A stretch of DNA of 64,000 nucleotides from Chitinophaga sp. Ak27 (GTDB lineage Bacteria > Bacteroidota > Bacteroidia > Chitinophagales > Chitinophagaceae): NCBI RefSeq assembly GCF_012726295.1, contig NZ_JABAOB010000005.1, positions 186,001 to 250,000 of the forward strand. Direction: 5' to 3'. Under the pieces are notes generated by a model. The model saw only the letters and a list, made by a program, of their open reading frames with translations. It was not told the origin of the DNA and did no database searches. The position numbers and the translations under genes were made by a program. Below are positions 17,238 to 24,862 of this stretch, in pieces (within the stretch, counting starts at the first letter, position 1; every line of letters starts with the position of its first letter).

Positions 17238-17384
17238 ATGCAGAAGAAAGTTTGCCTGGTCTTGTTATTGGCTGTCACTTTACTGGCGGCCTGCCGTACA
17301 CAAAAGAAAGGATGTCCGCAACCCCGCCGTAACTGGGGCGCCGAAAAAGTGCTGGATGAATTAGGGAAACCTAAACGCCGATAG
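17238..17384 (+). CDS. mini-lipoprotein 2 with GCP motif (48 residues)
   Basis: ATG 17238 to TAG 17384. Signal MQKKVCLVLLLAVTLLAAC with lipobox cysteine 19, then RTQKKGCPQPRRNWGAEKVL and a basic end GKPKRR. The KxGCPxxxRNxGAExxL pattern is one I associate with a recurring family of tiny Bacteroidota lipoproteins of unknown function. Ten bases separate it from mini-lipoprotein 1. It ends 10 bases before the convergent rsgA stop. Role unknown; possibly a peptidoglycan- or membrane-associated peptide. Confidence 0.72.
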   Translation: MQKKVCLVLLLAVTLLAACRTQKKGCPQPRRNWGAEKVLDELGKPKRR

Positions 17385-17394
17385 ATAACGTTAT

Positions 17395-18330
17395 CTAGTA
17401 TTGGGCTTCCGTAATGGTTTCGAGAATAGTAGCATAGCTCACATACCGGTCGGCATCAATGTCGCCTTCTTCTACCGCTGCTTTTACCGCGCAGCCGGGC
17501 TCATTGATATGCAGGCAGTTGTTGAACTGGCAATGGGAAATATAAGGCTGCATTTCCAGGAAATAATGCGATAATTCTGCTTTGGGGATATCTACGATAC
17601 CAAATTCCCTGACGCCTGGGGTATCTATCAAACGGCCGCCAAAAGGCAGGTCGTACATTTCTGCAGACGTGGTGGTATGTAACCCTTTGCCGCTCCAGCC
17701 GCTCACCGCTTTGGTTTTGAGGTCCAGGCCTGGCATCAGTACATTGATCAGTGATGATTTACCCACACCGGAATGGCCGGCCATCAGAGTGGTTTTATCT
17801 TTCAGCAAGGCTCTCACTTCGTCAATACCTTCATCATTAGCAGCAGAAGTTAACAATATCTGGTAGCCAATGCTGTTGTAAAGTGCCGCCAGTTCGGCAA
17901 ACTTATCGGCTTCTTTTTCCCGGTAAATATCTTTTTTATTAAACACCAGTATCACCGGGATGTGATAGGCTGCTGCGGTTACCAGGAAGCGATCAATAAA
18001 ACCCTGTGAAGTACGCGGCTCTTTCACTGTACATATCAGCATAGCCTGGTCCATATTGGCTGCCACAATATGCTTTTTGTTTTTCCCATGGGGAGAACTG
18101 CGTACAATATAATTCTTACGGGCGCCAATTCCTGTGATGATGGCATTTTTGGCATTGGCATCGCTATCGTCCGGGGCTATTTCCACAATGTCGCCTACAG
18201 CAATGGGATTGGTGGAGGTAATGTCTTCATCTTTTTTGAAAACACCTCTCATCCTTGCCTGAAATGTTTCATCTGTGGCGGTTTTCACCACATACCAGCT
18301 ACCTGTTGATTTATATACTGTTGCTTGCAA
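17395..18330 (-). CDS. rsgA: ribosome small-subunit-dependent GTPase A
   Basis: 311 residues in the RsgA order: an N-terminal OB fold (residues about 1-70, NPIAVGDIVEI), a circularly permuted GTPase with NKKD (131-134) before the P-loop GHSGVGKSS (185-193) and DTPG (236-239), and a C-terminal zinc knuckle using C267, C272, H274 and C280. RsgA acts late in 30S subunit maturation. Full length with all motifs intact. Transcribed leftward from its own promoter, separated from the Bat operon by a long hairpin. Confidence 0.97.
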   Translation of the reverse strand: MQATVYKSTGSWYVVKTATDETFQARMRGVFKKDEDITSTNPIAVGDIVEIAPDDSDANAKNAIITGIGARKNYIVRSSPHGKNKKHIVAANMDQAMLICTVKEPRTSQGFIDRFLVTAAAYHIPVILVFNKKDIYREKEADKFAELAALYNSIGYQILLTSAANDEGIDEVRALLKDKTTLMAGHSGVGKSSLINVLMPGLDLKTKAVSGWSGKGLHTTTSAEMYDLPFGGRLIDTPGVREFGIVDIPKAELSHYFLEMQPYISHCQFNNCLHINEPGCAVKAAVEEGDIDADRYVSYATILETITEAQY

Positions 18331-18356
18331 TATTGTCTGTTATTGATTAGGAGTAA

Positions 18357-18364
18357 CAAAGGTA
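18357..18364 (-). promoter_or_regulatory. -7 promoter box of rsgA
   Basis: The plus strand reads CAAAGGTA, i.e. TACCTTTG on the gene strand, a perfect TAnnTTTG match 26 bases before the rsgA start at 18330. Confidence 0.5.
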
Positions 18365-18383
18365 GGGTATTCGCGGATAAAAG

Positions 18384-18426
18384 TTTGGGGAGATGGATAA
18401 CGCCAGGCGTTATCCATCTCCCCAAA
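18384..18426 (-). terminator. long palindromic hairpin after the Bat operon
   Basis: A 21-bp perfect inverted repeat (TTTGGGGAGATGGATAACGCC at its left arm less one base in print: 18384-18404, and 18406-18426) has a single central base, so about 18 bp can pair around a tight loop. It lies 26 bp after the VWA gene stop and upstream of rsgA, as expected for a terminator insulating the two units. Confidence 0.7.
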
Positions 18427-18452
18427 TATCGTAACTGTTATACGAGCCGCCC

Positions 18453-19466
18453 CTAGGGCAGGCTTTTAAACAGGCTATAGCGTAGTATTACTTCCAGTAG
18501 TATACATGCCAGTGCAATCATGGCCAGGATGAAGAAATGCTCTGCAAAGCGTTTGTAAGAAGTAATTTCTACCTTAGTCTTTTCCAGCTGGTCAATTTCA
18601 TTATAGATGTTCTTCAAATCGGTGGTGTTGGTGGCACGGAAGTATTTACCACCAGTTTCTTTGGAAATTTTTTTCATCAGCGGTTCGTCGATCTGTACAT
18701 CCTGCATCACCATTTGCACCGTACCATCCGCCATAGGCATAGGAAACGGTGCCTTGCCTATTGTTCCTACTCCAATGGTGTACACCCTTATCTTAAACGC
18801 TTTGGATATTTCCAGTGCTGTCAACGGGTCTATCAACCCTGTGTTGTTAACACCGTCTGTGAGCAGGATAATTACTTTACTTTTAGCATGACTGTTGCGC
18901 AGTCGGTCTACCGAAGTGGCCAATCCCATACCAATGGCAGTACCATCCTGCAGCATGCCGCTTTTCACCTGCATGATCTGGTTTTTCAGTACGGCATGAT
19001 CGGTGGTGATAGGACATTGGGTAAAGCTTTCACCGGAAAATACCACCAGCCCGATGCGGTCGCTGATACGCTTGTCTACAAAGTCCATGGCTACCTTCTT
19101 GGCGGCCTCCATACGGTTAGGCTGCAGGTCTTCTGCCAGCATACTACCCGAAATATCTATCGCCATCACGATGTCAATTCCTTCACTATCGATGCTTTCA
19201 GAAGTATTGGAAGTTTGTGGGCGCGCCAGAGCAACAATCAGGGCAATTACGGCCAGCAACCGCAGTACCAGCAGTAAGGGTCTGAAACGTACCTTCCAGG
19301 ATACCGGCAAGCCTTTCAATCCTTCGATGGAAGATACCATCATAACGCTCTGCCGGCCTTTGCGCCTGGCAAAATACCAGTATATCAGCACCGGTACCAG
19401 CAGCAGCAGCCACAGATAAGCCGGATAGGCAAATTCAATATTTTTCCACGTTGAAAAATCCATCAA
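18453..19466 (-). CDS. BatA/BatB-like VWA-domain membrane protein
   Basis: 337 residues. Two membrane helices near the N-terminus (PAYLWLLLLVPVLIYWYFA, then LLLVLRLLAVIALIVALARP), a von Willebrand A domain with the MIDAS motif AIDISGSM near residue 103 and the GVNNTGLIDP loop, and a final helix (HFFILAMIALACILLEVILR). This is the BatA type of the Bacteroides aerotolerance operon; VWA domains of this group are thought to assemble with MoxR-type chaperones. It is the last gene of moxR-DUF58-BatD-like-batA. The usual second VWA gene and TPR genes are missing here. Confidence 0.9.
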   Translation of the reverse strand: MMDFSTWKNIEFAYPAYLWLLLLVPVLIYWYFARRKGRQSVMMVSSIEGLKGLPVSWKVRFRPLLLVLRLLAVIALIVALARPQTSNTSESIDSEGIDIVMAIDISGSMLAEDLQPNRMEAAKKVAMDFVDKRISDRIGLVVFSGESFTQCPITTDHAVLKNQIMQVKSGMLQDGTAIGMGLATSVDRLRNSHAKSKVIILLTDGVNNTGLIDPLTALEISKAFKIRVYTIGVGTIGKAPFPMPMADGTVQMVMQDVQIDEPLMKKISKETGGKYFRATNTTDLKNIYNEIDQLEKTKVEITSYKRFAEHFFILAMIALACILLEVILRYSLFKSLP

Positions 19467-19492
19467 TTTTCTAATTAAAATCCATTCTGGCT

Positions 19493-20488
19493 TTATGCTT
19501 GTTGTTTTTCGGCAGCAGTACCGTCTTCCTCAGCAGCACCCGATTTAGGCCTGGTCCATTCAAGGATTTCTTCTGCCTTCACCATACAATCTTCGTGTTC
19601 ATCTGCCGTTGGCTGCAGTTTGGCAAACTTCGCCAGGTCGGCAATAGCCAGCAAACTACGCAGCTTATCCCTTTGCTGATTCAGCTTGGTAACCGGTTTA
19701 ATATTCTGTAACAACTCCTCACTGGTTTGTTCCAGCGCGGCGATATTAAACTGGTGCTCAAAGTAAGTACGTAATATATCTGTTAACCGGGTATAGTATT
19801 GTTTTACATCTCCCTGTTGCCATAGCTTTTCCTCTTTCAGCGTTTTCAGCTGCTGTGTAGCCAGTTCATACGGCGATATGGTAGGTGTATTTACTACAGG
19901 CGCTTTCTCTGGTCTGGAACGGAAATACCATATCAGGCCACCTATGATCAACACAATACCCGCACCAATAGCGATGTACAACCAATAATCCCAGATGCTC
20001 CAGGGCACGGCTTGTACAGTTTTAATCGGTTTAAATGCTTTGGTGGTATCTACAGCTACTGTATTTACATCGATGCCGATGGGAAGGGTCACCGCAGAAT
20101 CTGCCGTTGCATTGGCACCGGTAATCACCTCAAACCTCATAGGAGGAATCTGCCAATGGCCCGAATCAAAGCTGGTAAGAGTAAAAGTCTGGTGAAGGGT
20201 ATGTACATCCTGATTGCTCACCGTATCCAGGGAAGTACGTGTTACTACTTCAAAATGATCGAGTGAGTCAGGTAATACCGGGAATATTATTCTAAAGTTG
20301 GGATCCTTAAACTGTGCAGGTGTCAGGGTGGCGGTCAGTTGTAGTTTGATCTGTTCACCTATCCTGATACTATTCGTGTCCGCTTTGGCAGTTACATCAA
20401 CCGCCTGCTGGGCCAGCAGACTGAAAGGATATAACAACCCCAGTAAGCAAGATAAAAATATACGCCTGATAACTTGTTGTTTATGCAT
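19493..20488 (-). CDS. BatD-like/DUF4381-like membrane protein of the Bat operon
   Basis: 331 residues: signal peptide (MHKQQVIRRIFLSCLLGLLY, ending LLAQQ), an exported beta-sandwich domain (residues about 25-155, AVDVTAKADTNSIRIGEQIK), one membrane helix (WLYIAIGAGIVLIIGGLIWY), and a cytoplasmic helical part with KQYYTRLTDILRTYFEHQFN. The layout matches the short BatD/DUF4381-like proteins found between DUF58 and VWA genes. It may bring client proteins to the MoxR complex (family-level inference). Spacing of 24-26 bp to both neighbours indicates one operon. Confidence 0.8.
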   Translation of the reverse strand: MHKQQVIRRIFLSCLLGLLYPFSLLAQQAVDVTAKADTNSIRIGEQIKLQLTATLTPAQFKDPNFRIIFPVLPDSLDHFEVVTRTSLDTVSNQDVHTLHQTFTLTSFDSGHWQIPPMRFEVITGANATADSAVTLPIGIDVNTVAVDTTKAFKPIKTVQAVPWSIWDYWLYIAIGAGIVLIIGGLIWYFRSRPEKAPVVNTPTISPYELATQQLKTLKEEKLWQQGDVKQYYTRLTDILRTYFEHQFNIAALEQTSEELLQNIKPVTKLNQQRDKLRSLLAIADLAKFAKLQPTADEHEDCMVKAEEILEWTRPKSGAAEEDGTAAEKQQA

Positions 20489-20512
20489 GTTTAATTTGCT
20501 CTCCTTTATAAC

Positions 20513-21382
20513 TTACGCCCTCTTCAGGAAAAATGTTTGTAACGCCTTTACATAGTCCTCATCGGTCCGTATGCTTACCAGTTCTGCGCCACTTTTCATA
20601 AATGCATTTTTGCAATATTGTGAATGCTGCAGAAACTGTTGTTCATAATATTGACGCACACGGCGATCGGTGGTATCTATCCATTGAGTAGCGCCGGTTT
20701 CAGCATCCGCCACCTGTATGAGTCCTACCGGCGGGAGATCTTTATCCCGTTGATCGTATACCTGTACGCCCACTACATCGTGGCGCTTGGCCGCAATGTT
20801 GAGTGCATCCTGGTAATTTCCTGAGAGAAAGTCGCTCAGCACAAAAACGATGCTGCGTTTTTTATTGGCATTGTTAAAGAAACGCAGGGTTTCATTGATA
20901 TTAGTCCCTTTTCGTTTAGGCGTAAACGATAGTAGCTCCCGGATAATGAACAGGATATGCGATTTACCTTTTTTAGGAGGAATATATTTTTCCATCCCAT
21001 CGCTGAAAAAGATCACGCCAACTTTATCATTATTCTTGATCGCCGAAAACGCCAGTACAGCACAGAGTTCTGTAATCAGGTCGCGCTTGTCCTGCTTTTT
21101 GGTACCAAAAGCTGAGCTTTCACTCATATCTACCAGCAGCATAACGGTCAGCTCTCTTTCTTCTTCAAAAACTTTTACAAAAGGATGGTTGAACCGTGCT
21201 GTTACATTCCAGTCGATAGACCTTACATCATCTCCAAAATGGTAATCCCTTACCTCGCTGAACGACATACCGCGACCTTTGAAGGCGCTATGGTATTCAC
21301 CTGCAAAGATGTGGTTGGTAAGCCCTTTCGTCTTGATCTCTAATTGCCTTACCTTTTTTAATATTTCAGCCGTATCCAACAT
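20513..21382 (-). CDS. DUF58 domain protein of the MoxR/Bat operon
   Basis: 289 residues, soluble, with the DUF58 core GRGMSFSEVRDYHFGDDVRS followed by IDWNVTARFNHPFVKVFEEE, and a VWA-like fold containing LLVDMSESSAFG, a DxSxS metal site. DUF58 proteins are encoded next to MoxR ATPases in nearly all phyla and are viewed as their partners. The gene lies between moxR (51 bp upstream) and the BatD-like gene. Intact and of standard length. Confidence 0.93.
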   Translation of the reverse strand: MLDTAEILKKVRQLEIKTKGLTNHIFAGEYHSAFKGRGMSFSEVRDYHFGDDVRSIDWNVTARFNHPFVKVFEEERELTVMLLVDMSESSAFGTKKQDKRDLITELCAVLAFSAIKNNDKVGVIFFSDGMEKYIPPKKGKSHILFIIRELLSFTPKRKGTNINETLRFFNNANKKRSIVFVLSDFLSGNYQDALNIAAKRHDVVGVQVYDQRDKDLPPVGLIQVADAETGATQWIDTTDRRVRQYYEQQFLQHSQYCKNAFMKSGAELVSIRTDEDYVKALQTFFLKRA

Positions 21383-21433
21383 GAAAAATCTTGAGTTAGG
21401 TGTGATGAATATAATCAGCGGGAAACGCTGTTA

Positions 21434-22435
21434 TCATGGAACCTCTACAGCGTTAAGGATTTCGCTCAATATATTTTCGCTGGTAACGTTTTCTGCTTCC
21501 GCTTCGTAGGTTAGGCCTACACGGTGACGCATTACATCGAAGCAGATGTTACGTACATCTTCCGGGATAACGTAGCCGCGGCGTTTCATGAAAGCATAGG
21601 CTTTCGCTGCCCAGGCCAGGTTAATACTGGCTCTCGGCGACCCGCCATAAGCAATGAGTGGCTTCAGCTTATTCAGCTTATAGTCTTCCGGATTACGGGT
21701 AGCAAAAACGATATCAAGAATATATTTTTCAATCTTCTCATCCATATATACCTCTCTTACCAGCTTACGGGCTTCAATGATATCTGAAGGTTGTATGATA
21801 GCGCGGATAGGGGAAGATGCTTCCGGGTTCAGGTTCTGACGGATGATCAGTTTTTCTTCTTCTTTGGTCGGGTAACCGATCACCACTTTCAGCATGAAAC
21901 GGTCAACCTGCGCTTCCGGCAAGGTGTAGGTACCTTCCTGTTCTATCGGGTTCTGGGTAGCCAGTACCAGGAAGGGTTCATCCAGCTTAAAAGTATTGTC
22001 GCCGATGGTGATTTGCCTTTCCTGCATGGCTTCCAGCAGGGCGCTTTGCACTTTGGCCGGGGCGCGGTTGATTTCATCTGCCAGGATAAAATTGGCGAAG
22101 ATGGGACCTCTGCGTACTACAAATTCATTCTTCTGCTGGTTGTAGATCATGGTACCTACCACGTCCGCAGGCAGGAGATCGGGCGTAAACTGTATACGAC
22201 TGAATTTAGCGTTGATAGCGGATGACAGTGATTTAATAGACAGCGTTTTAGCCAAACCGGGCACGCCTTCCAGCAATACGTGGCCCTGGGCCAGTAAACC
22301 GATCAGCAATCTTTCCACCATGTAACGCTGGCCAACAATAACTTTACCTAACTCCATAGTGAGCAGGTCCACAAAGGCACTGGCCTGGTGGATCTTCTCA
22401 TTCAGTTGCCGGATATCGGACGATGTATTTTCCAT
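21434..22435 (-). CDS. MoxR family AAA+ ATPase
   Basis: 333 residues. Walker A GVPGLAKT (in the GHVLLEGVPGLAKTLSIKSL stretch), Walker B-like NFILADEINRAP, sensor ATQNPIEQEGTYTLPEAQVD and a C-terminal lid domain are all present. MoxR ATPases act as chaperones that activate or assemble partners, usually the DUF58 and VWA proteins encoded with them, as here. First gene of the leftward Bat-type operon; its 5' region is shared with the divergent 22764 gene and contains a long hairpin repeat. Confidence 0.96.
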   Translation of the reverse strand: MENTSSDIRQLNEKIHQASAFVDLLTMELGKVIVGQRYMVERLLIGLLAQGHVLLEGVPGLAKTLSIKSLSSAINAKFSRIQFTPDLLPADVVGTMIYNQQKNEFVVRRGPIFANFILADEINRAPAKVQSALLEAMQERQITIGDNTFKLDEPFLVLATQNPIEQEGTYTLPEAQVDRFMLKVVIGYPTKEEEKLIIRQNLNPEASSPIRAIIQPSDIIEARKLVREVYMDEKIEKYILDIVFATRNPEDYKLNKLKPLIAYGGSPRASINLAWAAKAYAFMKRRGYVIPEDVRNICFDVMRHRVGLTYEAEAENVTSENILSEILNAVEVP

Positions 22436-22763
22436 GCTAATAATTTTTCAGGTGTGCTAAAATAAACATTCTCTGGTCAAATAAAACTTATCACTATGTG
22501 AAGAGGCCGTTAAAATGCTGTTAAACTTGCTACTGTGGCTATTTTAGCCCACATAATCGTTTAGCGGCGATGCCTAAATTAATAAAGCCAGCCATAATTA
22601 TATAATATTTTTCCGTATACCGTACCTTTACAAGGCAGAAAGCTTAAAGCCGAAAGCAAAAAGCTATTTTAGCGGACAATAAAGGCGGATACAATATTAT
22701 ATCCGCTAAAATAGCTTTTTGCTTTCGGCTTTAAGCTTTCATTTCATCTAAAATTAAAAGAAC
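22436..22763. other. intergenic region with divergent promoters and hairpin repeat
   Basis: This 328-bp gap separates the divergent moxR and 22764 genes and must carry promoters for both. On the plus side TACCTTTA (22623-22630) is one base off TAnnTTTG; transcription from it would begin about where the hairpin repeat starts (22638). No coding frame or RNA gene was seen. The 22440-22620 part is AT-rich without clear motifs. Confidence 0.5.
22638..22740. repeat. long hairpin repeat, copy A (39-bp perfect arms)
   Basis: Arms 22638-22676 and 22702-22740 are perfectly complementary over 39 bp around a 25-nt loop. The arm core AAAGCCGAAAGCAAAAAGCT recurs with changes in copies B (23780), C (35200) and D (63886). 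The loop end reads ATATCCGC. Because it lies between divergent genes, 23 bases before the 22764 start, it is not simply a terminator. Confidence 0.85.
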
Positions 22764-23102
22764 ATGGAAGATTTTGAGCAGCGCTGGAAACCGGTAGAGG
22801 ACATGCTTACCGCAAGGTTTGGTAAAACTCCCAATATGGAAGCCATCCTTTTCCTGATCGGCGTAAACGAACTAAATAACCTGAAGAAGAAATATACCAA
22901 AGAGCAAAAACAGGACCTGATGCACGTAGCGGTATGTACGCTGCTGAGCCAGAGTGGCTATTTTGAAATGGATGGCTATGACAAAGACGGCTGGCCTCAT
23001 TTCAAAGAATTGCAGCCGGTCCCGAAAATGGAACTGGAAGAACAGGAACACTTCCTCAAAGAGCATATTATTGCTTACTTTGCTGATCATGAAGAAGCAT
23101 AA
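22764..23102 (+). CDS. conserved hypothetical protein, 112 residues
   Basis: A soluble, acidic, helix-rich protein (MEDFEQRWKPVEDMLTARFG, then MEAILFLIGVNELNNLKKKY and KQDLMHVAVCTLLSQSGYFE). There is no signal peptide or metal motif that I can assign. The pattern of an N-terminal helical pair and a YxxxGxDxxGWPHF segment (YDKDGWPHFKEL) is one I associate with uncharacterised Bacteroidota proteins. It is 9 bp upstream of the cyclophilin gene and likely cotranscribed. A hairpin repeat lies just before it. Confidence 0.78.
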   Translation: MEDFEQRWKPVEDMLTARFGKTPNMEAILFLIGVNELNNLKKKYTKEQKQDLMHVAVCTLLSQSGYFEMDGYDKDGWPHFKELQPVPKMELEEQEHFLKEHIIAYFADHEEA

Positions 23103-23111
23103 CACCCTTGT

Positions 23112-23774
23112 ATGAGAAAACTGCTACTACTCCACACCCTTTTATTGTTGACCGTATTGTTTGCCGAAGGCCGGCATAGAAAGGTAAAAGTCTATACTCC
23201 CTATGGTACCATGGTCATCCGATTGTACGATCAAACGCCAAAACACCGCGATAACTTTCTTAAACTGGCCAGGAGCCACTTTTACGACAGCACCCTGTTT
23301 CACCGGGTCATTAATCAATTTATGATCCAGGGGGGAGATCCTGACTCAAAACATGCACCTGCGGGCGATATGCTGGGCAATGGCGACGTGGGTTATACCA
23401 TTCCGCCCGAGTTTCAGCTCGACTTGTTTCACCGTAAAGGAGCGCTGGCAGCAGCCCGGGAAGACCGCCCGGATAAAGCATCTTCCGGTTGCCAGTTCTA
23501 TATTGTACAAGGCAAAGTATTTACCGATGAGCAACTTGATAAACTGGAAAAAACCAGGCTGGGTGGCCGCAAAATACCCGTAGACCAGCGGCAGATATAT
23601 AAAACTGAGGGAGGCACGCCACACCTGGATCAAAGCTATACCGTATTTGGCCAGGTAATAAAAGGGATGGAGGTTATTGATAAAATTGCGGCCATTAAAA
23701 CCGATGGCAACAACAGACCCGTCACAGACGTGCCTATGCGGATACGGGTAGTGAAGAAATGGCTGCTTTTTTAA
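23112..23774 (+). CDS. exported cyclophilin-type peptidyl-prolyl isomerase
   Basis: 220 residues with a signal peptide (MRKLLLLHTLLLLTVLFAEG). The cyclophilin catalytic core follows: FYDSTLFHRVINQFMIQGGD (FHRV catalytic Arg and Phe-Met-Gln), ALAAAREDRPDKASSGCQFY and the late SYTVFGQVIKGMEVIDKIA. An extra block of about 35 residues (KLEKTRLGGRKIPVDQRQIY) separates the QFYI strand from the VFGQV strand; such inserts occur in Bacteroidota periplasmic cyclophilins. It catalyses proline cis-trans isomerisation in exported proteins. Ends just before hairpin repeat B. Confidence 0.93.
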   Translation: MRKLLLLHTLLLLTVLFAEGRHRKVKVYTPYGTMVIRLYDQTPKHRDNFLKLARSHFYDSTLFHRVINQFMIQGGDPDSKHAPAGDMLGNGDVGYTIPPEFQLDLFHRKGALAAAREDRPDKASSGCQFYIVQGKVFTDEQLDKLEKTRLGGRKIPVDQRQIYKTEGGTPHLDQSYTVFGQVIKGMEVIDKIAAIKTDGNNRPVTDVPMRIRVVKKWLLF

Positions 23775-23779
23775 AGCGG

Positions 23780-23887
23780 AAAGCATAAAGCCGAAAACAA
23801 AAAGCTATTGAAGCGAATGACCAGTGTATATTAATTATTTGCACAAATCTCCGCTTCAATAGCTTTTTGTTTTCGGCTTTATGCTTT
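23780..23887. repeat. long hairpin repeat, copy B (36-bp perfect arms)
   Basis: Arms 23780-23815 and 23852-23887 pair perfectly over 36 bp, extendable to 43 with two mismatches; the loop is 36 nt. The core reads AAAGCCGAAAACAAAAAGCT, one base different from copy A, with the compensating change in the opposite arm. It begins 6 bases after the cyclophilin stop and ends 42 bases before gcvH. Confidence 0.85.
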
Positions 23888-23929
23888 ATGCTTTTTTACG
23901 TATTTTTACGGCTCAAAATCAAACTTGAT

Positions 23930-24310
23930 ATGAATTTTCCGTCAAATCTGCGTTACACAAAAGATCACGAATGGATTTTATTAGAAGGTAATGTGGCTAC
24001 CATCGGTATTACCGAATTTGCTCAACGTGAATTAGGAGATATCGTTTTCGTGGATATTAACTCACTGAACAAACTGATTAACGCTGAAGAAGTGTTTGGT
24101 ACCGTAGAAGCAGTGAAAACCGTATCTGACCTGTTCATGCCCGTTGCTGGCACTGTAAGTGAAATCAACCCTGAGCTGGATAGTTCACCAGAGCTGGTCA
24201 ACGAGGATCCATATGGTGATGGCTGGATGGTAAAGGTAACCGTTACTAACCCCGCTGATGTAGATGCCCTGTTGGATGCAGCTGCATACCAGGCGCTGAT
24301 AGGTGAATAA
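23930..24310 (+). CDS. gcvH: glycine cleavage system H protein
   Basis: 126 residues from ATG 23930 (MNFPSNLRYTKDHEWILLEG); upstream in-frame starts lie inside the hairpin repeat and are rejected. The lipoyl domain carries the acceptor lysine in FGTVEAVKTVSDLFMPVAG near residue 63, and the standard ending NPYGDGW-like EDPYGDGWMVKV. H protein shuttles the methylamine group between the P and T proteins of glycine cleavage. Those partners are not in the window. It is followed by a good terminator, so it is a single-gene unit. Confidence 0.97.
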   Translation: MNFPSNLRYTKDHEWILLEGNVATIGITEFAQRELGDIVFVDINSLNKLINAEEVFGTVEAVKTVSDLFMPVAGTVSEINPELDSSPELVNEDPYGDGWMVKVTVTNPADVDALLDAAAYQALIGE

Positions 24311-24336
24311 TTAACATTATCATCTCTTTATATAGT

Positions 24337-24382
24337 AAGGACAACAGGCCTCGTTATGACGACCGGCCTGTTGTCCTTTTTA
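24337..24382 (+). terminator. intrinsic terminator of gcvH
   Basis: A perfect 14-bp stem AAGGACAACAGGCC/GGCCTGTTGTCCTT (24337-24350 and 24365-24378) runs into TTTT. It lies 26 bp after the gcvH stop. Confidence 0.9.
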
Positions 24383-24406
24383 CTGCATAGCGAATAACAT
24401 TGCTCC

Positions 24407-24799
24407 ATGAAACTTTTGAAATACTACCTGCCAGCTACCGTATGGATCATCCTGATCCTCATTGTATGTACCCTTCCGGGAAACGATATTCCCACTAACT
24501 CATTTTTCGAAAAAGTACATTTCGACAAAATCGTCCATTTCGGCCTGTTTGGTGGTGTGGTATTATTCCTGAGCCTGGGTATCTACCAGCAGAAAAGATA
24601 TATATCACCTGCCACCCTTATCATGTTAGTTATCATTGCAGCCGCTTACGGACTGGCGATTGAGTTTATACAGAAGTACTGGGCCATTGGCCGTAGCTTC
24701 GATATATATGATGTTGTGGCCGATACCCTTGGCGCTATCGCCGGCATATGGGTATTTAAAATTGTAAGACACCTGTTTTTCTCCGGCAGGCATAAATAA
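24407..24799 (+). CDS. VanZ family membrane protein
   Basis: 130 residues with four hydrophobic helices. VanZ signatures are visible: PGNDIP in the first loop, HFDKIVHFGLFGGVVLFLSL with the conserved His-Phe, and AIGRSFDIYDVVADTLGAIA, the D-x-x-A-x-x-x-G pattern of the last helices. VanZ-like proteins are linked to glycopeptide tolerance in enterococci, but this compact group is widespread and its role is not known. Sits between gcvH and a convergent OmpA gene. Confidence 0.9.
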   Translation: MKLLKYYLPATVWIILILIVCTLPGNDIPTNSFFEKVHFDKIVHFGLFGGVVLFLSLGIYQQKRYISPATLIMLVIIAAAYGLAIEFIQKYWAIGRSFDIYDVVADTLGAIAGIWVFKIVRHLFFSGRHK

Positions 24800-24803
24800 A
24801 AAA

Positions 24804-24827
24804 CCCCTCCCGCTGAGGCGGAAGGGG
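24804..24827. terminator. bidirectional terminator between VanZ and OmpA genes
   Basis: CCCCTCCCGC/GCGGAAGGGG (24804-24813 and 24818-24827) forms a 10-bp stem with one mismatch and a TGAG loop, preceded by six A residues, which act as the T tract for the leftward OmpA transcript. Confidence 0.78.
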
Positions 24828-24862
24828 ATTATATCTGCTTATGAGAAATAAATATGCTTATA

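Noticed and set aside
18537..19277. 246-residue plus-strand open frame opposite the VWA gene
   Set aside because: It is antisense to a clearly conserved BatA-type gene, has no family features and its composition is that of a reverse-strand shadow.
23867..23929. Upstream start extending GcvH by 21 residues
   Set aside because: The extension is translated from the right arm of hairpin repeat B and adds a hydrophobic segment foreign to GcvH.
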